A stretch of DNA of 64,000 nucleotides from Stomoxys calcitrans. Its lineage: Eukaryota; Arthropoda; Insecta; Diptera; Muscidae. A program made the translations under genes and the position numbers. The DNA is taken from NCBI RefSeq assembly GCF_963082655.1, contig NC_081552.1, forward strand, positions 94,649,582-94,713,581. The letters are read 5' to 3'. Of this stretch, positions 44,200 to 56,432 are shown one piece after another. Each line of letters starts with the position of its first letter. The first letter of the stretch is position 1. A model generated the notes under the pieces. That model made no database searches. It was given only the letters and a program-made list of their open reading frames with translations, and had not been told where the DNA came from.

Positions 44200-44680
44200 A
44201 TAACGAAGAACGAAAGTAATACTGAATTCGAGATAACGAAGCAAATGTCTCTAAACATGTGCAAGGTAACCCTTGTGCTGATAGCGTGTCGTTTTTTAAT
44301 TAAGGTAGAATCACATTTAATATCCAATCATCACGAAAATTTGCACACATCACTTTCTAAGCCCCAAAACATACGTTATCAATTTTGGGAAAAATCGGTT
44401 CAGATCTAAAAATAGCTCCGATTTACACCTAAAAGTCATAGTTATAACAATTATCGACGTAAGTAGTAGTGAATGCGAGATAATGAAGCCAATGTCGCTA
44501 AAAACGAGCAAGGTACCCCTTGTGCTGATAGTCAGTCTGTCTTTTTTTGTAATTAAGACAGAGATCGCATTTATTAACCAAACACCACGAAAATTTGCAC
44601 ATATCACTTTCTAAGCCCCAAAACAAACGTTATCAATTTTGGGAAAAATCGGTTCAGATTCCTGAAAAAGAGAACACCGA
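44200..44680 (-). repeat. Family C, two tandem 254-bp units
   Basis: A unit is repeated with period 254. 'AATTTTGGGAAAAATCGGTT' occurs at 44381 and 44635, and 'CTTTCTAAGCCCCAAAACA' and 'CTTGTGCTGATAG' precede both. The unit contains 'CACGAAAATTTGCACA' and 'TCACATTTAAT'/'TCGCATTTATT'. The left limit is uncertain. Confidence 0.65.
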
Positions 44681-44683
44681 TTA

Positions 44684-45488
44684 TTTTTTTATATCTTCCT
44701 CCATTGGATGGGGTTTCATCATTCCGTTTGTAACACATCGATATATTGATCTGAGACTCAAAGTTTATATATTCTTGATCGTCTTGACATTGTGAGTCGA
44801 TTTACCTATGTCCTCTATCGTCTATCGAAAGTACGCTAACTTTCGAAGGAAAAAAAGCAAAACACTTGAAATTTTAGGCAAGTTCTTCCTATTAGTGTAG
44901 GTCTAAATGGGCCATAAAGGCCCATGTTTTAATATAGCTGCCATATAAACCGACCTTCCAATTTTACGTTTTGAGTCTCTAGAGATCACCATCCTTATCC
45001 GATATGGCTGAAATTTGGCACAGCGACTTCTTCTATAACCTTCAACATACATACATACAAAGTATGGTGTGTATAGGTCAAAAACCTCATATAGCTCGCA
45101 TATAAACCGATCTCCTGATTCCACTTCTTGAGCATCTAGAAGGCGCAGTTTGTATCCGATTTAGCTGAAATATTGCACAACGATTTCTCCTATGACCTTC
45201 AATATACGTGCCATATTACATAATACAGCTCCCATTTAAACAGATCTCTTTATTTTATATCTTGAGCCCCAATAAGGCGCAATTGTCATCCGATTTGGCT
45301 GAAATTTTGCACAATGACTTCTACTACGGTCCCCAATATCCAAACCAAGTATGGTGCGAAGCGGTCCATAACCTGATATAGTTCCAATAACATAGACTTG
45401 AAAGAGATATCGTGCAAAGAAATTGTCAAATGCGATCCGTGGTGAAGGTTATAATATACGACCTGCTGAATTTAGCACGCTTTTACTA
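44684..45488 (-). mobile_element. Family A element, old and diverged
   Basis: 'TATATCTTCCTCCATTGGAT' (decayed hairpin), 'ATATATTCTTGATCGTCTTG'-like sequence, and a nearly lost GTCY tract (CCTCTATCGTCTATCG) open the copy. Units with 'ATATAGCTGCCATATAAAC' (44933) and 'CATATAAACCGATCTCC' follow. The 5' end 'TAGCACGCTTTTACTAG' is at right. Both termini are mutated. Confidence 0.7.
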
Positions 45489-46335
45489 GCTTAAGCAACA
45501 TCGGTCACTAAAATGTCGGTTTATGTATGGGTATTAACACTTGCAGCGAGCTTGTCTAAATCCTAAATCTTAAAAAAAAAATGTTAACTTAAAACTTTGT
45601 TTTTCTCTTCCGAGACGAGCTTAATGATCGATGATTTTTTGCAATGGAAAAGGAAAGCCAAAGATCACAACACACCAGCCATTATGGAACGCATTTCGTC
45701 TTTGGTTAGAGGACTTTTCAACCATATGAGGTGTGGCGGCTGCAAGGCCATACACTGGTAGGTTGTACGTATATCGAATATGCCGTGAAAACGTGTGTAC
45801 GATGTAAGCTAGACACTAATAAAGTTTGACACCTTTTTTTCTTTGTAGCGATGGACTTATTTTCCACTTGATTATATGGTCTGCACAGTATACACATGTT
45901 ATTTGTGCATCTTTTAGAAGTTGTGTTGATGGCTTCGATCGATTGTATGTTAAAATTATAACACACAAAATTCTTTTTCCAATTTTTAACGAACCTGTGC
46001 GTACCTTGAGAGAGTTTCTTTTATTCTTTTTGAGGTTTTGTCTTAAGAGAAGGTTTTATCAAGCATTAAGAAAATTTTGTCTTCTGAGAAAATTATATTT
46101 AACAAATTTAAAATTTTGTTCGGCTAGTTGGAGATTTATTAGGTTTTTTGAAAAATTTTGGTCGGAAATTTTTTTCTGTTGTGCAAACACTGCATGCAGT
46201 CAAATTTTCATTTTGGGCATCGCTGAGAATGAGTGACAGAGAAAAACCCGAGAGCAGCAGTAAAGGAACGAGAACAAGCAGAGCGTTGGTTTGCAAAACA
46301 ACAAATTTTTACTTTGGGTCTTTTGCGATTCAAAA
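45489..46335. other. No recognised feature
   Basis: An open frame at 45826-46236 is rich in Phe and Leu and has no known domain. It is likely a chance ORF in T-rich DNA. Confidence 0.35.
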
Positions 46336-46337
46336 TA

Positions 46338-47544
46338 CAGTTAAAATTCGATTATCCGGGCCTCTTATAACCGGTTACACCGGTTAACCGACATGCTGTG
46401 TTTTAGTTTTGGACCTCTATTAACCGTGGTTTACCTGTATTATCCGAGCTTCGATAATGCTCCCTCTATTAACCGTGCTTAACTGTAGTCTCCGTGTACT
46501 TCCCATACACATGATCTTTTGATGTAACAACAAAACGGAAAAAATAGAAAAAAATGAGCACGTTGTTTTAAATCAGGTAAAATTTGAACTGATCAAAGAT
46601 CATAGTAAAAACATGTTCGTTGGTTTGTTATCAGAAAAATATGATGTAGACGAATAAATTTTACACAATTTAACCAAAAATAAGGAACCAGTTTTAAAAT
46701 ATGCCTGTACAAGTGAGTCTATGGATGGTTCGCAAAAAAAGCCAAAGGTAAGACAACATTAACAAAATATTGGCTTCGATAACCAGTGCAAATTGTGTTT
46801 GCTTCTAGAAATATTTTTTCACCGATTTACAAATGTTTAATTTAGCCTGTAGATCAAGAGGGAATCCGAAGCTTCAAATACGATAAATTAATCGTCAAAA
46901 AAATATGGCTTGAAACAGCAGACATGATTTCAAAATATCAAGACAGCTTTGTAACGATGTAAGCCCACAAGTTTTACATAACCTCTGGAATAACCTGCTG
47001 TTCCAAGATAACGAAAATCAGGATTATGCTGCTGTTATATAATCAAACATTGTAATACCGCCTGGATAATGATGTCAAATCCTGTGCTATTAAATCTGTG
47101 GTCATTATTAATACAGCTAACCAAAGACAAGAATACGAACTTATGATGATTCCGAAGAATCAGACGAAGGAAACTCAAAAGACCTGGAAACCCCCCAATT
47201 AGCTCAAGCAATAGAGCCATGTAGAGTTCTATTGTAATTTCTTGAGAACAATAGCGGTTCAGAAATTTCAGAGACGGATGTAATGCATGTAACCAAAAAA
47301 CAAAGAATTCACGTGTGAAATCGCACAACGCTGCATAAGTACTTTAAATATTTATTTGTATGTATTTTAAAACGTTTTCTATATACCAAATGATATGAAA
47401 TCATAGAAACTCTGTATGGTATTACCAGAAATCAATAAAAAAGTGAATAATGAAATTTAAGAAAAAAATATCTCCATTAACCGTGCTTTCGATTTTCCGA
47501 GCTAAGCTCGGTCCAGAGCGAACCGGATAATTAAGGCTCAACTG
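46338..47544 (+). mobile_element. pogo/Tigger-like DNA transposon relic
   Basis: The ends CAGTTAAAATTCGATTATCC and, inverted, CAGTTGAGCCTTAATTATCC with TA on both sides (46336-46337, 47545-47546) are typical of pogo-like elements. At 46570-46735 the plus strand encodes a CENP-B-type helix-turn-helix: 'FELIKDHSKNMFVGLLSEKY', DVDE, a stop, then 'LTKNKEPVLKYACTSES'. Near 47130-47300 the C-terminal tail 'YDDSEESDEGNSKD' precedes a stretch like 'LENNSGSEISETD', as in jerky/Tigger proteins. The central DDE domain is mostly lost. The relic is 1207 bases and not functional. Confidence 0.8.
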
Positions 47545-47546
47545 TA

Positions 47547-48330
47547 ATTTGTTGCAGAAAAATTAACAAATTTTTTAGTTCTTATTTTGACATTTTTGTT
47601 TTTGAAAATTATTTTTATCTGTAAGCGAATGGCCTTGTTATATCACTAAGCTGAAATCTGGTGTTGCCCACTACAATGTTTTTTAATCGCCATGAAGCTT
47701 CAAAGTGTAATCGGACGTTCCCTCGTGGAGGCTAAATTCTTCGGCCGTTGGACCAAAGATATTCTCAATTTTATTTTGGCATTAAAATCTCCTAGATCGA
47801 TTTTGCGCGGGGTAGCGTCGATATATTGTAGCCTGTGCAAAGATAAGGCTGATATAAAGGTTTTCGTATGTGACTTTTATTTAGATTATGGCTAGTTCCT
47901 CATCCATCTGGAGACAAGGTGTTTCCTTCCCCGACTAACCACAAATCCACAAACTCATGTCGCTTATCTTTGCTGCGATGATTAGCTTTACAGCTCGTCA
48001 CATTTCGGTGTAGTTGTGACGCCTCTGCTAATCTATGGCTACTCCCGTAACGCGATAAAATCGGTTTTGTTCTTTTCCAAAACAACCGCTAGTTCGGATA
48101 CTGATCTTTCTCTGTAACGAATTTGGGCATTTCAGATGCAGACTTGCAAATCATGGTTCTTAAGTCTTTTGGAAAGCTCGTCAACATTAGAAGAGTCTGT
48201 TTTCCTATTCTTTCGTTTGGTCAGAGTATTCGGTATAAAGAATCACTAGCTGTGCTTTCTGTATCGGATGTGCAAAATGGAATATTTGGCAACCAACAAG
48301 TTTTTAATGCGTCTTCCAAAAAACTCCGTC
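47547..48330. other. No recognised feature
   Basis: No motif was recognised. Short ORFs at 47692-47895 and 48123-48371 have no familiar pattern. The latter runs into the MITE at 48333. Confidence 0.35.
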
Positions 48331-48332
48331 TA

Positions 48333-48567
48333 TTGGGTTGCCCAAAAAGTAATTGCGGATTTTTCATATAGTCGGCGTTGACAATTTTTTTTACAGCTTG
48401 TGACTCTGTAATTGCATTCTTTGTTCTGTCAGTTATCAGCTGTTACTTTTAGCTTGCTTTAGAAAAAAGTGTAAAAAAGTAAATTTGATTAAAGTTCATT
48501 CTAAGTTTTATTAAAAATGCATTTACTTTCCTTTAAAAAATCCGCAATTACTTTTTGGGCAACCCAA
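48333..48567. mobile_element. MITE with mariner-type inverted ends (copy 2)
   Basis: TTGGGTTGCCCAAAAAGTAA opens it and its exact inverse 'TTACTTTTTGGGCAACCCAA' closes it, with TA on both sides (48331-48332, 48568-48569). Near-identical ends and the 'AGTCGGCGTTGACAA' interior match the copy at 27475-27710 in opposite orientation. It is 235 bases long and noncoding. Confidence 0.92.
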
Positions 48568-48569
48568 TA

Positions 48570-50412
48570 GATTAGAGAATTTCCATTCTGCGCCCATTCT
48601 CCGAATTTTGTTTAGCATAGATTCGAGTTAGTGATACAATAACAGTTCTAGTTGTATTAAACCTCTTGTTTACAACAGCTTGGTCCAAAAAATAACTATA
48701 CAAGATATTGTAATTTTTCCAATGCACAATATTTTGATTAGTACGAGCATGTTATAATATTTCATAGGAGACATCTCCTCCCCATATTTGTATGTTAGTT
48801 AAATTGAAACATATGTTTGTCTTCTGTCAATCCGGGAATAGCCATACCATGACCTAAACTAAAGATGAATTATCCTTCTTCCTGCCGTTTAAGCTATTGC
48901 ATATGTATTAGCAATGGATCCCATGTCTCTCAAGGCAGACGTTACAAGAAAATACTTGTTTTTCAAATTATTAAGTGAAGTTCCGTTCACGTAATTCACC
49001 AACACAGATAAATACGTATGTGCATGTTCACAAGGTCCCTCACACATACATTCACATAATGCAAACGATTTTCGTATGCCGTTTGGAATAGCAACAAATT
49101 CTCATAAATTCATATAACTGTCCATTCATTCATTTGTATGCAAATTACAATATGTTATGACAAATATATTGTAAAATGATTTGTGTAACTGTCAAAACAA
49201 TTCCCCCTTATCTGTTTACCATAAGTTTTCCTCTGAAACTGCGAGCAAGAAGAAATCAAAATTATAAATTATTTTTGTGCTCCAAGCAATAAGAAAAAAA
49301 AACTAAAAAAAGGAAAGAAAAAGGAAAAATAACATCTGTTTTGGATGGATGATGCTCTTAGCTGAACGTAATCCTGCCGAAAACGAGGAAAAATTATAGA
49401 GTGCCCACTGCCGTTACTTTGTGCATACCAATAAACATTAACGTTTTGGCTTAAATATGTGAAAGGCACAATCTTGGCAGATTTTTATTGCCTTTATTTA
49501 AATCCATGCTAAAAAAATCCCTCTTCCAGCCCTTGACGGTGGCAAAATCCCGCGACGGGGAGGGCCAATTATTCAAATCACAATTTTTTGATGAATTACT
49601 AGTCGAAAATGCTCGTCCCACCATGAAAGGCGCTAAGTCATGTTATCGAATTAATGAGCTTTGCCACCAAGATTTGTAAATCCAATTTTGAATAATTAAC
49701 ACAATTATGGTGGCGGTTTTCTTTTTTGATTGCTTGTTAGATTTTTCCTCTGCGCCCTGTGCAGCTCATTACATACAGATGTACTGAAGAAGTAGCAGAG
49801 GAAACAAAGAAAGGCTTATAAGACCTCATGATTGACGAAGATAAATTAGGAGATGACAGATGTGTTATTGCAATGTAATAAATTTGCATTATTACTTGGG
49901 CCACCGGTATGGTGTCTTTGTAGATGTGAAAGAGAAACTCCTTCACTTTTATGAAGAAGAAAGATGAAAAACCCAAGGAAATGTAATTTGTTTGAAGGTA
50001 GGAAGCATAATACATCATTGCCAAATTTTTGTAGACAGAAAAAACCTACAGGTGGGTGTTCGTATCTACAAAATTAACATTCACCATACAAATAATAGGC
50101 CACAAAATAGAAATTCTCTAGGCCAAAGTATAGTAGAAGGTATGCTGGCGAGAACAATGCATACTATTTAACGTTATTTTACAATCTTATTCTGTAGTAG
50201 TGGCAATTTTCCTACCTTTCAGATAAGTAATAGATCAGAGGTTAGAATTTAGAACTCTGTCAAACCCGCTTTAAGGCGACGAAGACCAGGCAACAACACA
50301 CCTTATAGTAACCACGAAGCATGTAAACATAATTACAACGTTTGGGGGTAAGGGGAACCTTGTGTCGGCAGCGAACAAGCTGGGAGGAGCCATGATGAGT
50401 GCAATGCAAACT
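48570..50412. other. No recognised feature; probably unique DNA
   Basis: One of the longest stretches without recognised repeats. It contains a purine-rich run at 49285-49330. No coding domain, splice-linked exon pattern or RNA gene could be supported. Confidence 0.35.
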
Positions 50413-50672
50413 TGTCCATGAAGGAACTGGGCAAACTTCTCACATATCAATGAGTGCTATTCGATTCAAGTTTAAGCTGATGATAAGGGTCTTTTTTGTA
50501 TATAGTCGAGTTCGAACGGCGTGCTGCAGTGCGACGCCTATTTGGGGAGATGTTTTTACATGGGATAGTACTTCCCAAATGTCGCCAGCATTAGGAGGGT
50601 ATAACCACAGCTGAACCAGTTGTTCAGTGTCATAGGCGGACATGCTGAACTCTGCGCTAAGGTGGCCTAGCC
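50413..50672 (-). repeat. SINE-1 copy, nearly complete
   Basis: Read on minus, the head 'GGCCACCTTAGCGCAGAGTT' is at 50667-50648. The B-box region is damaged by a deletion around 'GTTCAGCTGTGG'. 'TAATGCTGGCGACATTTGG' and 'GCCGTTCGAACTCG' mark the body and 'TATGTGAGAAGTTTGCCC' the tail (50445-50428). Confidence 0.75.
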
Positions 50673-52508
50673 ATGTTGAGTAGTTTTGAGAAAATTGCCC
50701 TCTAATGGGCAATTTCTCAATTTTCACGAAACTTTTTCGAGATTACTTTTTTTGGGTTAAAGACTTTGAGCAAAATTTGCTGATTTTATTCAGTAGGACA
50801 TTTCCCCATTAAGCCTATTACTGACTCTATTCTTTGCCAGAACACAAACTAAAGTCAAGCAACAACATACAACAAAGACAACATCATTGAAACAGACTTG
50901 ATTGGTGCCCATTTCGTGAGCATTTAATTACATTGGAAATTAATTGAAGCGAAATATTTATTGGCGCAGCGACATGTCGCTACTATTGCTTTGCTTATAG
51001 AAATCAGTAGCACTTCTACGGAATGTGTTCGCATTTTCTTCGTCACCATTTTGCTATAATGCGTTTTGACAGTTGTTCGGCCGAAAAGACGAAGTCAGCA
51101 CTAGGCTTAACTCTTGAAACAATTTCAATAAAAGTATTATTTTATCATTGATATTTTTATAGTGTATCAAAAAAATAATGAACTGTGAAAAACGAACATA
51201 GTACCAGCCTTAACATATCCGTGTAAGATCGCTGTCTGTCTAATAGAACAGGTGGAGAACTACAGTCTACAACGCAGACATGGAGTTGATGTACACGGAT
51301 TGTACTGAAGTCCCCCTGTTATAACATAAACAGATAAAAATTATTTTGAAAAATAACAACTTTGGTCGAAAAAACAACTGCGAAAGTTGTTAATTTTCCT
51401 GGAACAATTTATTTTGAATCTCATTGTCCCAAAGTAGAAATTTGTTGTTGAAAGGCACTCTGTGCAAGCCAACATACAACAACAGCAATAATATATCCAT
51501 AAGCAAGACAAAAAACCATCTAACCAGCCAACGCATGTGTTTTGCTTCGGGTAGTGGGGTTTTTGTTTTCTTTGTTCGGCTCGCGCTACTTTGTCTCGTT
51601 CGTTTTACTGCTGTTGTCAGGGTTTCCTCTGTCTCTCTCTTCAATTACCCTTAAAAACAAATTTTAATAATTTTTGTGCCGCATGGTATTGAACTCATGA
51701 TCTCATGTTTAGTAGTCTTGCACGCATCTTCTAGCCTACTAACGCCATCTTCTTTATGATTAAATAAATCAATAAGTACTGCTGCACCGTAGTAAGTGTC
51801 TCAATTAATTAAGCTAAAAAAAGTTAAAAACCACCTTGAAATATTTAAAGGAAAACAAAATAAAACATTTTTTTGGTCGACTGGGGGACTCGGGGTTTGA
51901 AAGTCATGATTGCCATGGGAGTTTTGTGCTCCACATGGTAGTACGCCTATTACAATTACCTCTACTAAAGACTTTGTTGAAAGTCAACAAAATTTCAAAA
52001 ATTTTGTCTTACGTACTTCAACAAATAATGTATTCGATTCAATGCTAAAATTCGTTGAGAATTTAAAGTTTCATATAAAAATTTGGTAGTTAGTTTTTTC
52101 TAAGAGTTATTTTATCTGTGTAGTGCCGAGGCACTCTCCATAGTTGAGGACTTGATTTAGTAGGGGATGACAGTCTATGCGCTAAATTCGTTTCAACCAT
52201 AGAAGTCAAGAGGGTCTTACAAAAGGCAGAACCGTATGCCATAAGCTTTTTGCCGTGATTTTTAGAAGTGGTCTTAATCTCCAAAGCTGTTGGCCTAGCA
52301 CGGACTATTGGACGTGTATATTAAGAACGATACTGATCGGCTGACAGTGGTCTTCATGATGTGATTTTCTTCATACAAAAGAATTTGGCTATCTCCTTTT
52401 TTGATAAAATGCATTTTTAACAATGCGGAAGGGCAGAATCTTACTAACGCACGATGGGCCTGATGACTACTTTCAGAGGCAAAAAGTAAATTTTTGAACT
52501 TAGTAATC
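50673..52508. other. No recognised feature; probably unique DNA
   Basis: A short hairpin ('AATTGCCC...GGGCAATT') lies near 50692-50715. Antisense-overlapping ORFs near 51390-51654 lack domains. No repeat-family signature was recognised. Confidence 0.35.
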
Positions 52509-52876
52509 TTCAACAAGAGCGTGCTAAGTTCGGCCGGGCCGAATCCATATACCGTTCACCATAGAGCGCATTTGTCCTTGCCTTGTATTTATAGGCAAAC
52601 AATGGATAATGAATAAAAATTGCTATGCTATTGGAGCTACATACGGTTATGAACCGATTCAGGTCATACTTGGCTTGGATATTGGACACCAAAGTACAAT
52701 AGATGTCCTTGTGCAAAAGTTCAACCAAATCGGATAAGAATTGCGCTCTATTGAGGCTCAAGAAATAAAATCGGGAAATTGATTTGCCGGGGAGCTATTT
52801 CAGATTAAGAACCGATTCAGACCATAGTTGGCACGTATGTTAGAGGTCACAGAAAAGGTCACTGTGCAACATTTTC
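52509..52876 (+). mobile_element. Family A element, 5' part
   Basis: 'AACAAGAGCGTGCTAAG', the perfect TTCGGCCGGGCCGAA palindrome and 'CCATATACCGTTCACCATAG' (mutated subterminal repeat) are followed by two diverged units. It stops before any GACG tract, where RTE-like LINE sequence begins. Confidence 0.7.
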
Positions 52877-53203
52877 TATATTATTACTGACCTCGTTCAT
52901 GGAAGAAATACGAAGAAGATTAAGTACGGAAACGGAGACGCAAATGTTTTAGGACTATTCTATAAAGAGGGCGCAGTATACACATGTATTGTGGAAATAC
53001 AGGGCAGACATTACAGTTATACAGGAAGTGCCATGGCTCGGCAAGCACAAGCATGAATTTGGTATATTTTGGAGATTTTCTACGAGCGCCTAGAAAGGGA
53101 GTATTACCTTTGTCCCGCCTATGATATTAAAATCGCTCTGGGAGATTTTAATGCGAAAATAGGGAAGGAAAATTAACTTGGCCCAACAGTCGGAAAATTA
53201 ACA

Positions 53204-55359
53204 TACACTCATAGAAAAAAAATTACAAAAATAGCAAAAAACTGACTGCTGAATATAAGTAGTTAATTTTACTGCTATTGTAGCAGTAGTGCTGCTATTA
53301 CAGCAGTAGCACTGCAATTTCAGATTAGCAGGCTTGTTGCTGAATGGTCTGTTGTTTGCTGAAAATGTCTGCTGCTTTATTATGAAAGAGATGTTAGAAG
53401 AAAAAAAAAAATAGTACACATATGTAAATGTGTGAATGTATACCTTCCATAAACTTTTTTCTTTAAATTTAGATGCAAAAGGCCATGCCAGTCATGTGCA
53501 CATTACTAGAACAATAAAAACAAGTAAAAGCGTGCTAAGTTCGGCCGGGCCGAATCTTATATACCCTCCACCATGAATCGCATTTGTCGAGTTCTTTTCC
53601 CGGCATCTCTTCTTAGGCTAAAGAGGATATAAGAAAAGAGTTGCTCTGCTATTAAAACGATATCAAGATATGGTCCGGTTCGGACCACAATTAAATTATA
53701 TGTTGGAGACCTGTGTAAAATTTCAGCCAATTCGTATAAGAATTGCGCCCATTGGGGCTCACGAAGTAAAATAGAGAGAACGATTTATAAGGGATCTGTA
53801 TCGGGCTATAGACCGATTCAGACCATAATAAACACGTTTGTTGATGGTCATGAGAGGATCCGTCGTACAAAATTTCAGGCATATCGGATAATAATTGCGA
53901 CCTCTAGGGGTCAAGAAGTCAAGATCCCAGATCGGTTTATATGCCAGCTATATCAGGATATGAATCGATTTGAACCTTATTTGACACAGTTGTTGAAAGA
54001 AAAAATAAAATACGTCACGCAAAATTTCAGCCAAATCGGATAGGAATTGCGCCCTCTAAAAGCCCAAGAAGTCAAATCCCCAGATCTGTTTATATGACAG
54101 CTATATCAGGTTATGGACCGATTTCAACCATACTTGGCACAGTTGTTGGATATCATAACGAAACACGTCGTGCGAAATTCCAGTCCATTCGGATAAGAGT
54201 TGCGCCCTCTAGAGGCTCAAGAAGTCAAGATCCAAGATCGGTTTATATGGCAGCTATATCAGATTATGGACCGATTTGAACTATACTTGGCGCAGTTGTT
54301 GGATATCATAACAAAACACGTCGTGCAAAATTTCATTCCAATCGGATAAGAATTGCGCACTCTAGAGGCTCAAGAAGTCAAGACCCAAGATCGGTTTATA
54401 TGGCAGCTATATCAGGTTATTGACCGATTTGAACCATACTTGGCACAGTTGTTGGATATAATAACAAAACACGTCGTGCAAAATTTCATTCTGATCGGAT
54501 AAGAATTGCGCACGCTAGAGGCTCAAGAAGTCAAGACCCAAGATCGGTTTATATGGCAGCTATATCAGGTTATGAACCGATTTGAACTATACTTGGCGCA
54601 GTTGTTGGATATCATAACAAAACACGTAGTGCAAAATTTCATTCCAATCGGAAAAGAATTGCGCACTCTAGAGGCTCAAGAAGTCAAGACCCAAGATCGG
54701 TTTATATGGCAGCTATATCAAAACATGGACCGATATGGCCCATTTACAATACCAACCGACCTACACTAATAAGAAGTATTTGTGCAAAATTTCAAGCGGC
54801 TAGCTTTACTCCTTCGGAAGTTAGCGTGCTTTCGACAGACAGACGGACGGACGGACGGACGGACAGACGGACGGACATGGCTAGATCGACATAAAATGAC
54901 ACGACGATCAAGAATATATATACTTTATGGGGTCTCAGACGAATATTTCGAGTAGTTACAAACAGAATGACGAAATTAGTATACCCCCCATCTTATGGTG
55001 GAGGGTATAAAAATGCGAGCTAACTCAGCCAAATTTCGAAATGTACACCAATGGATGGATCAAGTAGCTTCTTTACAAAATTATTCCACAAATTAAAATC
55101 ATCTCCTACAACAAAATTTCTAAAAAATGCCTAAAGTAATCAAAACAGGGAACAGGCAACCATAAGAAGTAGCACATTTTTTATTTTTTTCAGCAAATGT
55201 GTGTACTCAAAACAGCAGATTTTATTAGTTGAAATAACAGTAAAAAATGTTTGCTAATACAGCGGCCCTATGTTTACTGCTTTCCCATTTTCACCAGACA
55301 AAAACTGCTGTTTTAGCAAACATTTTTGCTGTTTTGAATAACAAATTTGGTTGAGTGTA
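53204..55359. mobile_element. MITE-like element (TACACTCA ends) split by family A
   Basis: The left end TACACTCA (53204) and right end TGAGTGTA (55352-55359) bound about 660 bases of non-A sequence rich in CAGCA/TGCTG motifs. 'GCTGCTATTACAGCAGTAGC' lies in the left part and 'ACTGCTGTTTTAGCAAACAT' in the right part. A family A element (53519-55013) lies inside. The element itself sits in the endonuclease region of an RTE-like LINE. A related element is at 60884-61322. Confidence 0.65.
53519..55013 (+). mobile_element. Family A element, complete, about 7 units
   Basis: 'AACAAGTAAAAGCGTGCTAA' (first bases in the A run), a perfect TTCGGCCGGGCCGAA, TATACCCTCCACCAT (53561) and 'CGCATTTGTCGAGTTC' form the 5' end. 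'GATCGGTTTATATGGCAGC' recurs at 54236, 54389, 54542 and 54695, exactly 153 bases apart. The GACGGACGGACGGACGGACA tract is at 54843-54875. The 3' hairpin is TATACCCCCCATCTTATGGT then GGAGGGTATAAAAA. Confidence 0.9.
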
Positions 55360-56292
55360 CACGAAGAAGACTTCGCCGATGCAAAGAACATGGTAGTTAG
55401 CAGCACCAGATTCCAACATCGTAGGATTCACTCGGCCAAATGAGTGTCACACGACCAAACCAGCGTTTAAGATGTACGATCGATCCGAGGGGCGAACATC
55501 GATGTGGATCATTACATTGTTGCAGCAAAGGTTCGCACCCGTCTTAGTGTGGCGAGAAACGTACGATCTGACATTTCACAAAAGCTGGACATCGAAAAGC
55601 TGCAAACACAACAGGTGGGAACGGCATATTCCACTCGACTGACCCGATTGAAGAATGCACTTCCTTTCCCAATGATATAGCAGCGCAATGGCTAACCCAA
55701 CTCCACGAAAAGAGCCAAAACATCCGTACTTGGGTACCAAAAACCTACCCAAAGGATCTAAAGCCCAGAATGTGGCATATAGGGCAAGGCTGCAATCAGT
55801 AGCAACGCCAGATGAAAGAGAAGAACGCATACCCGATGATTGGAACCTCAGCATACTATGTCCCGTACACAAGAAAAGGGACAAGACGGTTTGTGCCAAC
55901 TACAGAAGAATATGCCTCCTCACCATCGCATACAAAATACTATCGATCGTAATATGTGAAAGATTAAAATCTAAACTCAACGAAATAATTGGGCATCAGT
56001 GTGGCTTTGGACAGGGTAAATCCACCATAGACCACATATTTACATTGCGCCAAATCCCGGAAAAGACCCGAGAAAGACAAATAAACACCTACCATCTGCT
56101 TGTAGACTACAAAGTCGCCTTCTACAACCCTATGCGTGCAAAGGTATTTCAAGTCTCGTGTGAGTTCGGAATTCCTGCAAACCTGATACGACTTTGCAAA
56201 ATGACGCTTGCTGATACACGCTTCTCAGTTAAAATAGGAAATAACCTTTCCTAACGGTTTAATACAGAACGAGGTTTCAAACAGTGAGACAG

Positions 56293-56432
56293 CCTATCGT
56301 CTCCTATCACCTCTTATCGCCTATCGTCTCTTAACGCCTATCGTCTCTTAACGCCTATCATCTCTTATCGCCTATCGTCTCTTATCGCCTATCGTCTCTT
56401 ATCGCCTATCGTCTCTTATCGCCTATCTCTTA
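56293..56432 (+). repeat. 17-bp minisatellite within RT coding region
   Basis: About eight head-to-tail copies of CCTATCGTCTCTTATCG with minor variants (TTAACG, ATCATC). LINE sequence flanks it: 'ERGFKQ' with 'DS' before it and 'NILLVKIIRDADVNR' after it. The array therefore replaces or expands the region of the conserved QGD-x-LS-x-LF motif. Confidence 0.85.

Noticed and set aside
49285..49330. Purine-rich run as a polypurine tract of an LTR element.
   Set aside because: No LTR pair, primer-binding site or gag-pol motif was found nearby.
53519..55013. Regular direct repeats suggesting a CRISPR-like array.
   Set aside because: The repeat period is 153 bases with no conserved-repeat/variable-spacer pattern, in a eukaryotic transposon with defined ends.
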